Positions 8,072-15,804 of a stretch of DNA of 33,810 bases are shown here, in pieces (position 1 is the stretch's first letter; every line of letters starts with the position of its first letter). Source of the DNA: an uncultured Bacilli bacterium (lineage in GTDB: Bacteria > Bacillota_I > Bacilli_A > RF39 > UBA660). A program made the position numbers and the translations under genes. The notes under the pieces are model-generated. The model saw nothing but the letters and a program-made list of their open reading frames with translations, was not told where the DNA came from and made no database searches. The stretch spans positions 1 to 33,810 of the forward strand of contig CAKOXI010000013.1 in NCBI GenBank assembly GCA_934130045.1. The letters run 5' to 3'.

Positions 8072-8851
8072 ATGAATGAACAAGAATTAATAAAATATTA
8101 TAATAAATTTAACGAAGAAAAAAGATTAAATACAAGACATGGACAGGTTGAGTTTTTAACATCAATTAAATATATAAATCATTATTTAAAAGAATTTAAA
8201 AATCCGAACATTATAGATATAGGGGCAGGAGCTGGAAAATATTCTAAATATTTGAAAGATAATGGATATAATGTAACTGCAGTTGAACTAATTAAACACA
8301 ATGTAAGAAAAATTGAGGCATTAAATTTAAATATTGAAGTTATACAAGCTAATGCCATAGATTTAAAAAAAATAAAAGATGAATCTTATGATATAACCCT
8401 ACTTTTTGGACCAATGTATCATTTAATTTCAAAAGAAGAAAAAATATCTGCATTAAATGAGGCAAAAAGAGTAACAAAAAAAGGCGGTATTATTATGGTT
8501 GCCTACTGTATGAATGATTACGCTATTATAACTCACGGATTTAAAGATAATAATATAATATCTTGTATTAAAAATGGTGAATTAGATGAAAATTTTCATT
8601 GTACACCTAAAAAAAGTGATTTATATAGTATGGTTAGATTAGAAGATATTGATGAACTAAATAATCTTACATCATTAAAGAGAATTAAAATTATTTCACC
8701 AGATGGTCCTGCTAACTATATGAGAAGTACTTTAAACAAAATGGATGATGAGACATTTAAAATTTTTCTTGATTATCACTTTAAAACTTGTGAAAGATTA
8801 GATTTAATTGGTGCAGCTTATCATACATTAGATATCTTAAGAAAAGAATAA
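8072..8851 (+). CDS. Class I SAM-dependent methyltransferase
   Basis: 259 residues with a class I methyltransferase fold. Motif I is IIDIGAGAGKYS (about 47-57), the acidic SAM-ribose ligand is Glu72 in VTAVEL, and motif IV is near LLFGPMYHL. The post-motif KRVTKKGGIIMVAY completes the core. It is closest in look to small-molecule (ubiE/biotin-type) methyltransferases, but the acceptor cannot be named. AAGGAG lies 8 bases before the ATG. A hairpin terminator overlaps its 3' end and is repeated exactly 1.8 kb on, at the end of smc. Confidence 0.85.
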   Translation: MNEQELIKYYNKFNEEKRLNTRHGQVEFLTSIKYINHYLKEFKNPNIIDIGAGAGKYSKYLKDNGYNVTAVELIKHNVRKIEALNLNIEVIQANAIDLKKIKDESYDITLLFGPMYHLISKEEKISALNEAKRVTKKGGIIMVAYCMNDYAIITHGFKDNNIISCIKNGELDENFHCTPKKSDLYSMVRLEDIDELNNLTSLKRIKIISPDGPANYMRSTLNKMDDETFKIFLDYHFKTCERLDLIGAAYHTLDILRKE

Positions 8852-8878
8852 AAGAAACCAGTTAGTTTCTTTTATTTT
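8850..8878 (+). terminator. Terminator of the methyltransferase gene; left copy of the 28-bp repeat
   Basis: AAAGAAAC-CAGTTA-GTTTCTTT followed by TATTTT. Bases 8851-8878 are identical to 10670-10697. The hairpin is symmetric enough to stop transcripts from either side. Confidence 0.85.
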
Positions 8879-9089
8879 GTAGTGTTGACAAACTACCTAT
8901 TTTGAAAAAGTAAATTTTCAACACATTCAAAATAGAATTCAAATAGTAAAAAAAAAGTGGTTTTGGATGTTTAATTACTAAAATTACCATTTTTATGCAT
9001 TATTGGGGAATATAGGAAGATTTTGACAAAGTTGATTTAAAAACCCGATTTTGTCAACAATCTGAAATATCTACAATAGTAAATTTTTT
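8879..9089. repeat. Palindrome-rich non-coding stretch at the left end of the cassette
   Basis: No gene is seen. It holds three inverted repeats: GTGTTGA (8882-8888) with TCAACAC (8918-8924), CTATTTTGAA (8897-8906) with TTCAAAATAG (8926-8935), and TTGACAAA (about 9024-9031) with TTTGTCAA (9052-9059). The first two are interleaved, so they can form only alternately or as a strained pseudoknot. The third lies just downstream of pseudopilin B on its own strand and could act as a transcript end, although it has no clean U-tract. Confidence 0.5.
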
Positions 9090-10274
9090 TCATTTTTTTA
9101 TTGTTATTACAGGGCGAACTCCAAATACATATTCGGCATCATTGCCACCCAAATTACCACCAGGACCTACTCGACGTGCATACTGACCATAGCTAGCATT
9201 GCCACCGCCAAAGTACGAAGACATTGTACACCAAAATCCATCTGACCTACCACATTTGCTAGAATTACAATATAACCAATTCTCATAATCACTAGTTGTA
9301 GATAATCTTGATATATTTGGATAATTTGAATCTGTTCCACTATAATATGGACTTAAATTAAAGTATTCTGAGTATGTTATAAGTCTTACATGATCTGTTT
9401 CATATCCATTATCACAAACTGCTTCACTCATTTTATCTATCTCTGTTTTTAAATATCCACCGTATGTTGCAAGGTTATCTCCACGCGATGGATCTACACA
9501 TACTTCCACTGGTACTATTTCATTTGTAATTTTATTTTTTAATTCTGGATACAAAGTTTCTTTCAAATATTTATTTATTAATGATTTATCCCAACTATAT
9601 ACATAATAATTTCCTGTTGAATCTACTCCACAATCAGTATTAGAATCAGTATCATTTGTACAATGTTTCATATCTTCTATTTGTCCTGCATCCATGAGTA
9701 ATGTTACATTACTTCCATCATCACTTATTACATGCCAGTTATATCCAGCAAAATTTGTTATTGCTTCACCTGATCTATATGTTTTATTTTCTAATGTGTC
9801 TTTATTTTTATCATCATCAGTATTATTTACATTATTATTTTCACATTTTGCTTTTTCATCTACTGGATAATTACATTTAAATCCGTTTATTAAAAGATTA
9901 CTTACTTCTATACTTTCATTTTCATGTATCTTAACTAATCCACCTGTTGCTTTTGTTCCTTTATAATCTAACTTTTCTAAATCTGTTAAATTATAACTAG
10001 AAAGTTTATCTATTTCATTTAAACTACATCCCTCGTTACCACATGAAAAAGTTAAATCCTGATTAGGTAACTCTCCATTATTTTTTAACATAAATTCTGT
10101 TATATAATTTTCTGCAGAAGCAACTATTCCATATACCGAATCTTCTGCTGATGATAGTCTTGCCTTATTTAATATTTTTATGACTTGTGGAACTACTATT
10201 AGAGCTATTATTGCTAGTATTACTATTACTGCTAATAACTCTATCAGTGTAAATCCTCTATTCTTTTTCTTCAT
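9090..10274 (-). CDS. Pseudopilin-like surface protein B with divergent C-terminal domain
   Basis: 394 residues. A short leader MKKKNRG is followed by FTLIELLAVIVILAIIALIVVP, the class III signal cut before Phe8 with Glu12 at mature position 5. The stalk, Cys-bearing middle region and NFAGYNWHVI...FGVRPVITIKK domain align with the paralog encoded at 2380-3594. The last 45 residues differ strongly (Gly/Asn-rich GGGNASYGQY here) between the fixed GRSDG and FGVRPV anchors. AGGAG lies 9 bases before the ATG and the promoter TTGATA-17-TAATCT lies just upstream. It stops at a TGA. It sits alone inside a repeat-bounded block between convergent core genes, which suggests acquisition or duplication. 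Function unknown; a displayed ligand-binding tip is inference. Confidence 0.82.
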   Translation of the reverse strand: MKKKNRGFTLIELLAVIVILAIIALIVVPQVIKILNKARLSSAEDSVYGIVASAENYITEFMLKNNGELPNQDLTFSCGNEGCSLNEIDKLSSYNLTDLEKLDYKGTKATGGLVKIHENESIEVSNLLINGFKCNYPVDEKAKCENNNVNNTDDDKNKDTLENKTYRSGEAITNFAGYNWHVISDDGSNVTLLMDAGQIEDMKHCTNDTDSNTDCGVDSTGNYYVYSWDKSLINKYLKETLYPELKNKITNEIVPVEVCVDPSRGDNLATYGGYLKTEIDKMSEAVCDNGYETDHVRLITYSEYFNLSPYYSGTDSNYPNISRLSTTSDYENWLYCNSSKCGRSDGFWCTMSSYFGGGNASYGQYARRVGPGGNLGGNDAEYVFGVRPVITIKK

Positions 10275-10300
10275 ATTGTACAGCTCCTACTCTATATATT

Positions 10301-10329
10301 AGATTACCATTTTTTGTAATTTTTATCAA
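10301..10329 (-). promoter_or_regulatory. Sigma-A-type promoter of pseudopilin B
   Basis: On the minus strand TTGATA (10324-10329), a 17-base spacer and TAATCT (10301-10306), about 27 bases before the ATG. The spacing is ideal, so this gene probably has its own vegetative promoter. Confidence 0.65.
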
Positions 10330-10344
10330 TAAATTAATTTAAAA

Positions 10345-10517
10345 TTATTGAATTACTTCTATTTCACTAGCAACCACTTGATACTCACCAAATCTTTTCT
10401 CAACTTCTTCAAAAACTTTAAAAAATTTCCCATTTTTATTAAATTTACTATTTTACCTGAATATTGTCTTTTTGGTCTTTTTGTAATTACTTTATTATCA
10501 CATACTTTCTTATTGCT
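10345..10517 (-). pseudogene. Frameshifted small ORF remnant
   Basis: On the minus strand one frame reads KVITKRPKRQYSGKIVNLIK and breaks down after a run of six T (10420-10425). A one-base shift there continues as FKVFEEVEKRFGEYQVVA and ends SEIEVIQ-stop at 10345. Joined, this gives about 55 residues of protein-like sequence with no start codon in frame. A promoter-like TTACTT-16-TATAAT lies just upstream. I do not recognise the protein. It may be a decayed passenger gene of the cassette, or a chance open stretch in AT-rich DNA. The rightward 77-residue ORF over the same bases (10348-10581) looks like non-coding shadow. Confidence 0.3.
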
Positions 10518-10528
10518 TTACCTATATT

Positions 10529-10556
10529 ATTATACCATTTTTACAATAAAAAGTAA
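10529..10556 (-). promoter_or_regulatory. Promoter-like element before the remnant ORF
   Basis: On the minus strand TTACTT (10551-10556), 16 bases and TATAAT (10529-10534). It would start RNA near 10522, running into the frameshifted remnant. Confidence 0.4.
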
Positions 10557-10669
10557 GGTTATGGAAAATTATAATCGGTAAAACAATAAGCAACCTTACA
10601 GATTAATTATAACCCATTTCTAAAAAATAAAAAAAACTATTAACAAAGAATTTATTTGTCAACAGTCTG
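10553..10669. other. Non-coding right end of the cassette with inverted repeat
   Basis: GTAAGGTT (10553-10560) pairs with AACCTTAC (10592-10599) across a 31-base loop. Beyond it is AT-rich sequence with no ORF until the TTTGTCAACA terminus at 10655-10664. Together with the remnant this makes the roughly 395-base gap between pseudopilin B and smc free of intact genes. Confidence 0.45.
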
Positions 10670-10697
10670 AAAGAAACCAGTTAGTTTCTTTTATTTT
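10670..10697 (-). terminator. Terminator of smc; right copy of the 28-bp repeat
   Basis: The same GAAAC-CAGTTA-GTTTC hairpin as at 8851-8878. It abuts the smc stop codon at 10697-10699 and, read on the minus strand, can end the smc transcript. Confidence 0.7.
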
Positions 10698-13639
10698 TAT
10701 ATTTCTTCCAATTTAACACTTACTAATTTACTAACACCAGATTCTTGCATAGTAATTCCATATAAAACATCGGCATATTCCATAGTTTTCTTTTTATGGG
10801 TAATTAATATAAATTGAGTTTTATTTTTTAAACCAACTAAATATTTACCAAAACTATCAACATTTACCTCATCTAAAGCAGCTTCTACCTCATCTAAAAT
10901 ACAAAATGGAACTGGTCTAGATTTTAATATTGCAAACAATAAACTTATGGCTGTAAATGTTTTCTCACCACCTGATAACAGAGAAATACTTTTTAATGTT
11001 TTACCTGGAGGAGATGCAACTATTTCAATACCAGTTTGTAAAATATCATTTGGATCCGTTAATTTTAAATCAGCATCTCCACCATTAAATAATTCTTTAA
11101 AAGTATCTTTAAAATTTTTTCTAACAATTTCAAAAGTTTTTGAAAATTCAGTTTTCATTACTTCATCCATTTCTTTAATTATATCAATTAATATATTCTC
11201 TGCATTTACTAAATCATTTCTTTGATTTAATAAAAATTCATATCTTTCACTAACTCTATCATATTCTTCAATAGCCGTTAAATTAACAATTCCTAATTCC
11301 TTTATAGTCTTTTTCAAATTAGAAACTTTAATTCTTGCTTGATCAGCATCCATCTCTAACTTATATAAACTTATTGCTTTTTCATAAGTCATATTATAAT
11401 TTTCACTCAATGAATTAAGCAAATTATCTAGTTTTACGTCCATTCTGTTAATATCAATTTCTAATTGTTTTAATTCTTTATTTTTTAAATTAATCAAAGA
11501 ATTTTCTTTTTTTAATTCTGATTCATAATCATTTAAAGAATCATTTAATTCATTTCTTTGCTTAATAAGTAATTCAATAGTATTACATAAATTATCTTTT
11601 TCTTTTATTTTATCATAATATTTTTTTAATATTTCCTCTTCCTCATTAGAAAGACAGTCATTAATTATATTTTCAGTACCATTAATTTCAAGATTATTTT
11701 TTTCTAAATTATTTTTATAATTATTTAAAACCTTATTTTTATTTTCAATAATAGATTCAGTTTCAATTTTTTCCTTAATAACTAAATATCTTTTATCATC
11801 TAAAGCTTTCAAATTATAATCACATTCATTAATATTTTCTTCTATTCTTTTTATTTCATCAACTAATATATTTAAACTATTTAAACTATTTTCAAGTTCA
11901 TATTTTTCATTAATTATATTTTTATTTTTAAAACTATTGCCACCTGTTAGTGAGCCCCCAACATGAAATAACTCGCCATCTAAAGTAACAACTCGGTACA
12001 TATAATTAATTTTTTTACTTATTATATTAGCACTATCAATATCATTAGAAACAATAACATTACCAAGTTGATTAGTAATAATATTCTTATATTTTTTATC
12101 ATATTTTACTAAATCAGCAGCAATTCCTATAAAACCATTAGTATCATTTAACAAATTAATAGTAGTAGAATCTATATGTTTTTCTTTTATGACATTTAAA
12201 GGAAAAAATGTTGCTCTACCATTATTACTTTTCTTTAAATATTCAATAGCTTCTTTTGCACATTGTTCATTATCCACAACAATATTACTACTATTTGCTC
12301 CTAATGAAACCGAAATAGCCAAACTATATTTATCACTTACTTCTATTAAATTACCAATAACATTATGAATTCCTCTTAATTTAGGATTATTTAAAATGCA
12401 CCTTACAGAGCTTGGTAATAAACTATTATTTTCTATGCTTTCCTTCAAAGAATAAATTTTATTTTCCAAAGAACTTTTATTCTTTAATTTATAAGAAAGA
12501 TTATTATTTAAAGAGTTTTTAGAATTTTTTATATCATTTATTTTTGTATCTAATTCATCTATTTTTTTATTATAATTATTAACTTCACTATTATAATTAT
12601 TAAGTTCATTATTTATAATATTAATTTCGTTAGTTATTTTTAATGATTCTTCCTTTAAATTTAATATATTATTATGAAGTTTTACATTATCTACTTCATA
12701 TTTTTTTCTTTCTAAAATCAATGATTTTTCACCATTTATTTTTTCAACCATTGCAGTTAATTCAATTAATTTATCATGATAATCATTTATTTGATTATTC
12801 ATTTTATTTATATTATTTTTATATTCTTCTATTTTTGCCTCTTTTGAGTTATTGTTAAGTGATACATTTACTAACTCATTATTTAATTCAGATATCCTAT
12901 TTTTACTACTTTGATATTTGTAATTTATATTTGTTATATCATTACTTATAAGCGCTATTTCTACATGTTCTAACTCATCTTTAGTTTCATTATAAATAAT
13001 AGCTTTTTCTTTTTGGGTCCTTAATGGTTCTATTTGTATTTCAAGTTCTTTTATAATATCATCTACTCGATTCATATTATCATGAGTTTTTTCTAATTTT
13101 CTAAATGCATCTTCCTTACGTTTTTTATATTTTAAAACTCCTGCTGCTTCTTCAAACATTGTTCTTCTATCAATTGGTTTAGTTAAAATAATTTCATCTA
13201 TTTTTCCTTGAGAAATAATGTTAAAACTTTCTCTACTCATTCCACTATCCATAAATAAATCATTAATATCTTTTAATCTACATTGTTCACCATTAATAAA
13301 ATATTCATTAGTACCATCTCTATAAACGCGTCTTTTGATAGATACTTCATCAAAATTTAAATTTAAATAATGATCACTATTATCAAATATTAAAGTAACA
13401 CTAGCAACATTTTGAGGTTTTCTTGATTTACTTCCAGAAAATATAACATCAGTCATATTTCCATCTCCTCTTAAATTTTTTACAGATTGCTCACCCAATA
13501 CCCATTTAATAGCATCAACCACATTACTTTTTCCACTTCCATTAGGTCCTACAATACCAGTAATTCCATTAGTAAGTTCAAAATTAAGTTTGTCGGCAAA
13601 TGACTTAAAACCTTGTACTTTTATTTCCTTTAAATACAT
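10697..13639 (-). CDS. smc: Chromosome segregation SMC ATPase, short-armed
   Basis: 980 residues from the ATG at 13639 (MYLKEIKVQGFKSFADK), which has GGTGGT 8 bases before it; a GTG ten codons upstream is less likely. Walker A is GPNGSGKS (31-38). The N-terminal head runs to about 170, coiled coil to about 405, and the hinge about 410-565 (LRGIHNVIGNL, SLGANSSNIVVD, GGSLTGG). The second coil runs about 575-815, and the C-terminal head has the signature LSGGE (888-892) and Walker B CILDE (913-917). SMC dimers with ScpAB load near the origin and align chromosome arms. Bacillus Smc is about 1186 residues; here each arm is roughly 95 residues shorter, with head and hinge complete. A truncation is therefore excluded. 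Confidence 0.96.
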   Translation of the reverse strand: MYLKEIKVQGFKSFADKLNFELTNGITGIVGPNGSGKSNVVDAIKWVLGEQSVKNLRGDGNMTDVIFSGSKSRKPQNVASVTLIFDNSDHYLNLNFDEVSIKRRVYRDGTNEYFINGEQCRLKDINDLFMDSGMSRESFNIISQGKIDEIILTKPIDRRTMFEEAAGVLKYKKRKEDAFRKLEKTHDNMNRVDDIIKELEIQIEPLRTQKEKAIIYNETKDELEHVEIALISNDITNINYKYQSSKNRISELNNELVNVSLNNNSKEAKIEEYKNNINKMNNQINDYHDKLIELTAMVEKINGEKSLILERKKYEVDNVKLHNNILNLKEESLKITNEINIINNELNNYNSEVNNYNKKIDELDTKINDIKNSKNSLNNNLSYKLKNKSSLENKIYSLKESIENNSLLPSSVRCILNNPKLRGIHNVIGNLIEVSDKYSLAISVSLGANSSNIVVDNEQCAKEAIEYLKKSNNGRATFFPLNVIKEKHIDSTTINLLNDTNGFIGIAADLVKYDKKYKNIITNQLGNVIVSNDIDSANIISKKINYMYRVVTLDGELFHVGGSLTGGNSFKNKNIINEKYELENSLNSLNILVDEIKRIEENINECDYNLKALDDKRYLVIKEKIETESIIENKNKVLNNYKNNLEKNNLEINGTENIINDCLSNEEEEILKKYYDKIKEKDNLCNTIELLIKQRNELNDSLNDYESELKKENSLINLKNKELKQLEIDINRMDVKLDNLLNSLSENYNMTYEKAISLYKLEMDADQARIKVSNLKKTIKELGIVNLTAIEEYDRVSERYEFLLNQRNDLVNAENILIDIIKEMDEVMKTEFSKTFEIVRKNFKDTFKELFNGGDADLKLTDPNDILQTGIEIVASPPGKTLKSISLLSGGEKTFTAISLLFAILKSRPVPFCILDEVEAALDEVNVDSFGKYLVGLKNKTQFILITHKKKTMEYADVLYGITMQESGVSKLVSVKLEEI

Positions 13640-13693
13640 AACAAATACCACCAATTCTAATAAATACACTATATAAAATTATACTATATTAAA

Positions 13694-13720
13694 ATAAAAA
13701 AAGCAAAGATAGTACTTTGC
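13694..13720 (-). terminator. Terminator of ylbL
   Basis: GCAAAG (13703-13708) and CTTTGC (13715-13720) with a 6-base loop. On the minus strand it is followed by seven T. It lies 9 bases after the ylbL stop, so smc is probably transcribed from its own promoter. Confidence 0.8.
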
Positions 13721-13729
13721 AAAATAAAA

Positions 13730-14746
13730 TTAATTATCATAATTTTTTAAAAATTCAATTGCTTCATCAAATGTTGAAACACCAATTATTTCAATATCAT
13801 ATTTTTTTTCATTTTTAATTTTTAAAGCTTCTTCATAATTTTCACCACTTGGAACAATAAATAATTTAGCATGTTTCTTAACTGCACCTATTAATTTATA
13901 TTTAACTCCACCAATACTACCGACATTACCATCCAAATCAATAGTTCCCGTTCCAACGATTAACCTACCACCAGTTATATCTTCCTCTACTAATGCATTA
14001 TATATAGTTAGGCTAGTCATTAATCCACCAGATGGACCTGATTCAGAATCCTTAACTTTTATAGATACTTTTGGATCGGTAGTAATATCTAATATTTCAT
14101 ACACTATAATACCCACTACCTTATTTCCATCTATATTTTTAACTGCAGCTGTTTTGTTAATTTCTTTATTATTACTATTTACTAAAAAATTTATAGTATC
14201 ACCAATATTACTATCACTTATAACATCTAAAATTTGTTGCTTATTAGTAATTAGAACATCATTTACACTTATAATTTCATCACCAACATTTAAATTAGTT
14301 TCTGCGTCTTTATCAATATAGGCAACATAATAATTTCTATTTTCAATTGAATAAGATTTGCCTGCTTTTTTATAAGCATTTATAATTGCGTTATTATTAG
14401 CTTCTTTTTGTGATAACTTATTTCTTAAAAATAATTCTTGAGTAGATTCATTTTCAAGTAAAACATCCTTATTCTTTAAAATATCCCAATCACTATTAAA
14501 TAAAGCATATATAAGAGTTGGAATAACGGCTGGCACATCAGAAACATAAGCCATATTAAAAGAGCCACTAGAATCGTAAGAATTATCCATATCAATTCGC
14601 TGAGTTACATTTATATATCCACCTGGAGCTTCAATAGTAAATGGAAGTCTCACTGAAAATAAAATAACACATGCTAATAAAAATATTAAAAATTTAAGAT
14701 TTTTTAAAAAGATTTCTTTTACTTTTTCATATACTTTAGTAAACAT
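13730..14746 (-). CDS. ylbL: PDZ/Lon-type membrane serine protease (YlbL/SepM family)
   Basis: 338 residues. One N-terminal membrane helix (about 17-33) ends in RLPFTIEAPGG. A PDZ domain (about 118-205, with the NLNVGDEIISVND groove region) precedes a Lon S16 protease domain. The catalytic Ser239 is in SGPSGGLM and Lys282 in GSIGGVK. In streptococci SepM trims a competence pheromone; in Bacillus the YlbL orthologue acts at the cell surface with a role tied to division control. AAAGGA lies 8 bases before the ATG. It is divergent from ylbJ with only 45 bases between, an arrangement that echoes the ylbJ-ylbL neighbourhood of Bacillus. Family firm, substrate unknown. Confidence 0.93.
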   Translation of the reverse strand: MFTKVYEKVKEIFLKNLKFLIFLLACVILFSVRLPFTIEAPGGYINVTQRIDMDNSYDSSGSFNMAYVSDVPAVIPTLIYALFNSDWDILKNKDVLLENESTQELFLRNKLSQKEANNNAIINAYKKAGKSYSIENRNYYVAYIDKDAETNLNVGDEIISVNDVLITNKQQILDVISDSNIGDTINFLVNSNNKEINKTAAVKNIDGNKVVGIIVYEILDITTDPKVSIKVKDSESGPSGGLMTSLTIYNALVEEDITGGRLIVGTGTIDLDGNVGSIGGVKYKLIGAVKKHAKLFIVPSGENYEEALKIKNEKKYDIEIIGVSTFDEAIEFLKNYDN

Positions 14747-14791
14747 TTTAAATTCCTTTCTAACTAATATTATAAAAAAGGGGGATTATTT

Positions 14792-15772
14792 ATGAAAAAA
14801 TATATAAAAAATATTTTTATTTTAAGTATTTTATCACTAATAACTTTTGAAATATTAACAGATTCTAAATCAATATTAGAAGCAGTTAATTTTGCATTCA
14901 ATATTTGGAAAGAAAATGTTTTTCCATCATTATTTCCCTTTTTCATGCTATCAGAACTATTTATAAATTATGGTTTAATAGAAATACTAGGAGAATTATT
15001 TAAACCATTTATGAACAAATTTTTTAAAACTAAGGGTGTTACTGCTTTTGCGCTTGTAATGAGCATAATTTCAGGATTCCCTAGTAGCGCAAAATATATA
15101 AAAGAATTATATAATAAAAATTTAATTAATGAATTTGAAGCGTCTAAAGCTTTAATGTTTACCCATTTTTCTAATCCTTTATTTATTCTTGGAACCATAT
15201 CACTACTATTTTTAAATAATAAAGAAGTAGGATTATTAATATTAATATGTCATTATTTAGGAAATTTTATTATAGGTTTTATTTTCAGAAACTATATACC
15301 ATCTAAAGAAATAAAATCAAGGAAAAAAATTAAAACCATTTTAAAAGAAATAAGCGAAAATAATATAAAAAGAGGAAAATCATTTGGTGAGGTAGTAACA
15401 TCTGCCCTACTTAACAGTATTAATACTCTTATTTTAATACTTGGTGTTATTACAATGTTTTTAGTTATTACTACTATAATTGATAATAATATTAATTTAA
15501 GCAATTTAAATCAAAGTATATTAAATGGTTTTTTTGAAATGACTCAAGGATTAAAATATGTTAGTATGCAGGAGATACCTTTAAAACTAAAATGTACACT
15601 CTCAGTTATGATTATATCATTTGGAGGATTAAGTGTCCATATGCAAATAATAAGTATTTTAAGTGATACCAAAATAAAATACTTACCTTTTCTAACAGCT
15701 AGAATAATACATAGTTTAATATCATCACTTTTAACATTTTTTCTATTTGATTATTGGATGGCTTTTTTCTAA
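14792..15772 (+). CDS. ylbJ: Sporulation integral membrane protein YlbJ
   Basis: 326 residues with about eight membrane helices and two Gate-type (nucleoside-recognition-like) repeats: the first around FPSLFPFFMLSELF and SGFPSSAKY (94-102), the second around ISFGGLSVHMQIIS (about 276-289). YlbJ in Bacillus is made under sigma-E in the mother cell and is needed for normal cortex formation and heat-resistant spores. GGGGGA lies before the ATG. The small bidirectional region shared with ylbL contains a TATAAT-like element on the minus strand. The family call rests on length, the paired motifs and synteny with ylbL. It is one of the clearest signs that this lineage sporulates. Confidence 0.88.
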   Translation: MKKYIKNIFILSILSLITFEILTDSKSILEAVNFAFNIWKENVFPSLFPFFMLSELFINYGLIEILGELFKPFMNKFFKTKGVTAFALVMSIISGFPSSAKYIKELYNKNLINEFEASKALMFTHFSNPLFILGTISLLFLNNKEVGLLILICHYLGNFIIGFIFRNYIPSKEIKSRKKIKTILKEISENNIKRGKSFGEVVTSALLNSINTLILILGVITMFLVITTIIDNNINLSNLNQSILNGFFEMTQGLKYVSMQEIPLKLKCTLSVMIISFGGLSVHMQIISILSDTKIKYLPFLTARIIHSLISSLLTFFLFDYWMAFF

Positions 15773-15804
15773 AAAAAAATTATATACTTCTATATAATTT
15801 TTTA
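15772..15804. terminator. Bidirectional terminator between ylbJ and polC
   Basis: AATTATATA (15778-15786), CTTC and TATATAATT (15791-15799), with nine A before and six T after. It serves both convergent genes. Confidence 0.8.

Larger units (their letters stand above)
8851..10697. mobile_element. Candidate inserted cassette carrying pseudopilin B (no transposase)
   Basis: A 28-bp perfect direct repeat (8851-8878 and 10670-10697) brackets the block. The repeat is the terminator hairpin shared by the methyltransferase and smc genes. Just inside it lie 10-bp inverted termini, TGTTGACAAA at 8883-8892 and TTTGTCAACA at 10655-10664. A second TTTGTCAACA lies at 9052-9061 and a TTGACAAA at about 9024-9031. 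Inside are pseudopilin B, palindromic non-coding DNA and a frameshifted remnant, with no recognisable transposase. The simplest reading is insertion into one ancestral shared terminator with duplication of the target, or a recombination-mediated duplication. A 28-bp target duplication is long for most insertion sequences. The mechanism is inference. Confidence 0.45.

Noticed and set aside
10348..10581. Rightward 77-residue ORF between pseudopilin B and smc
   Set aside because: Phe/Leu/Tyr-rich low-complexity peptide without a ribosome site. The opposite strand shows more protein-like sequence and a promoter.
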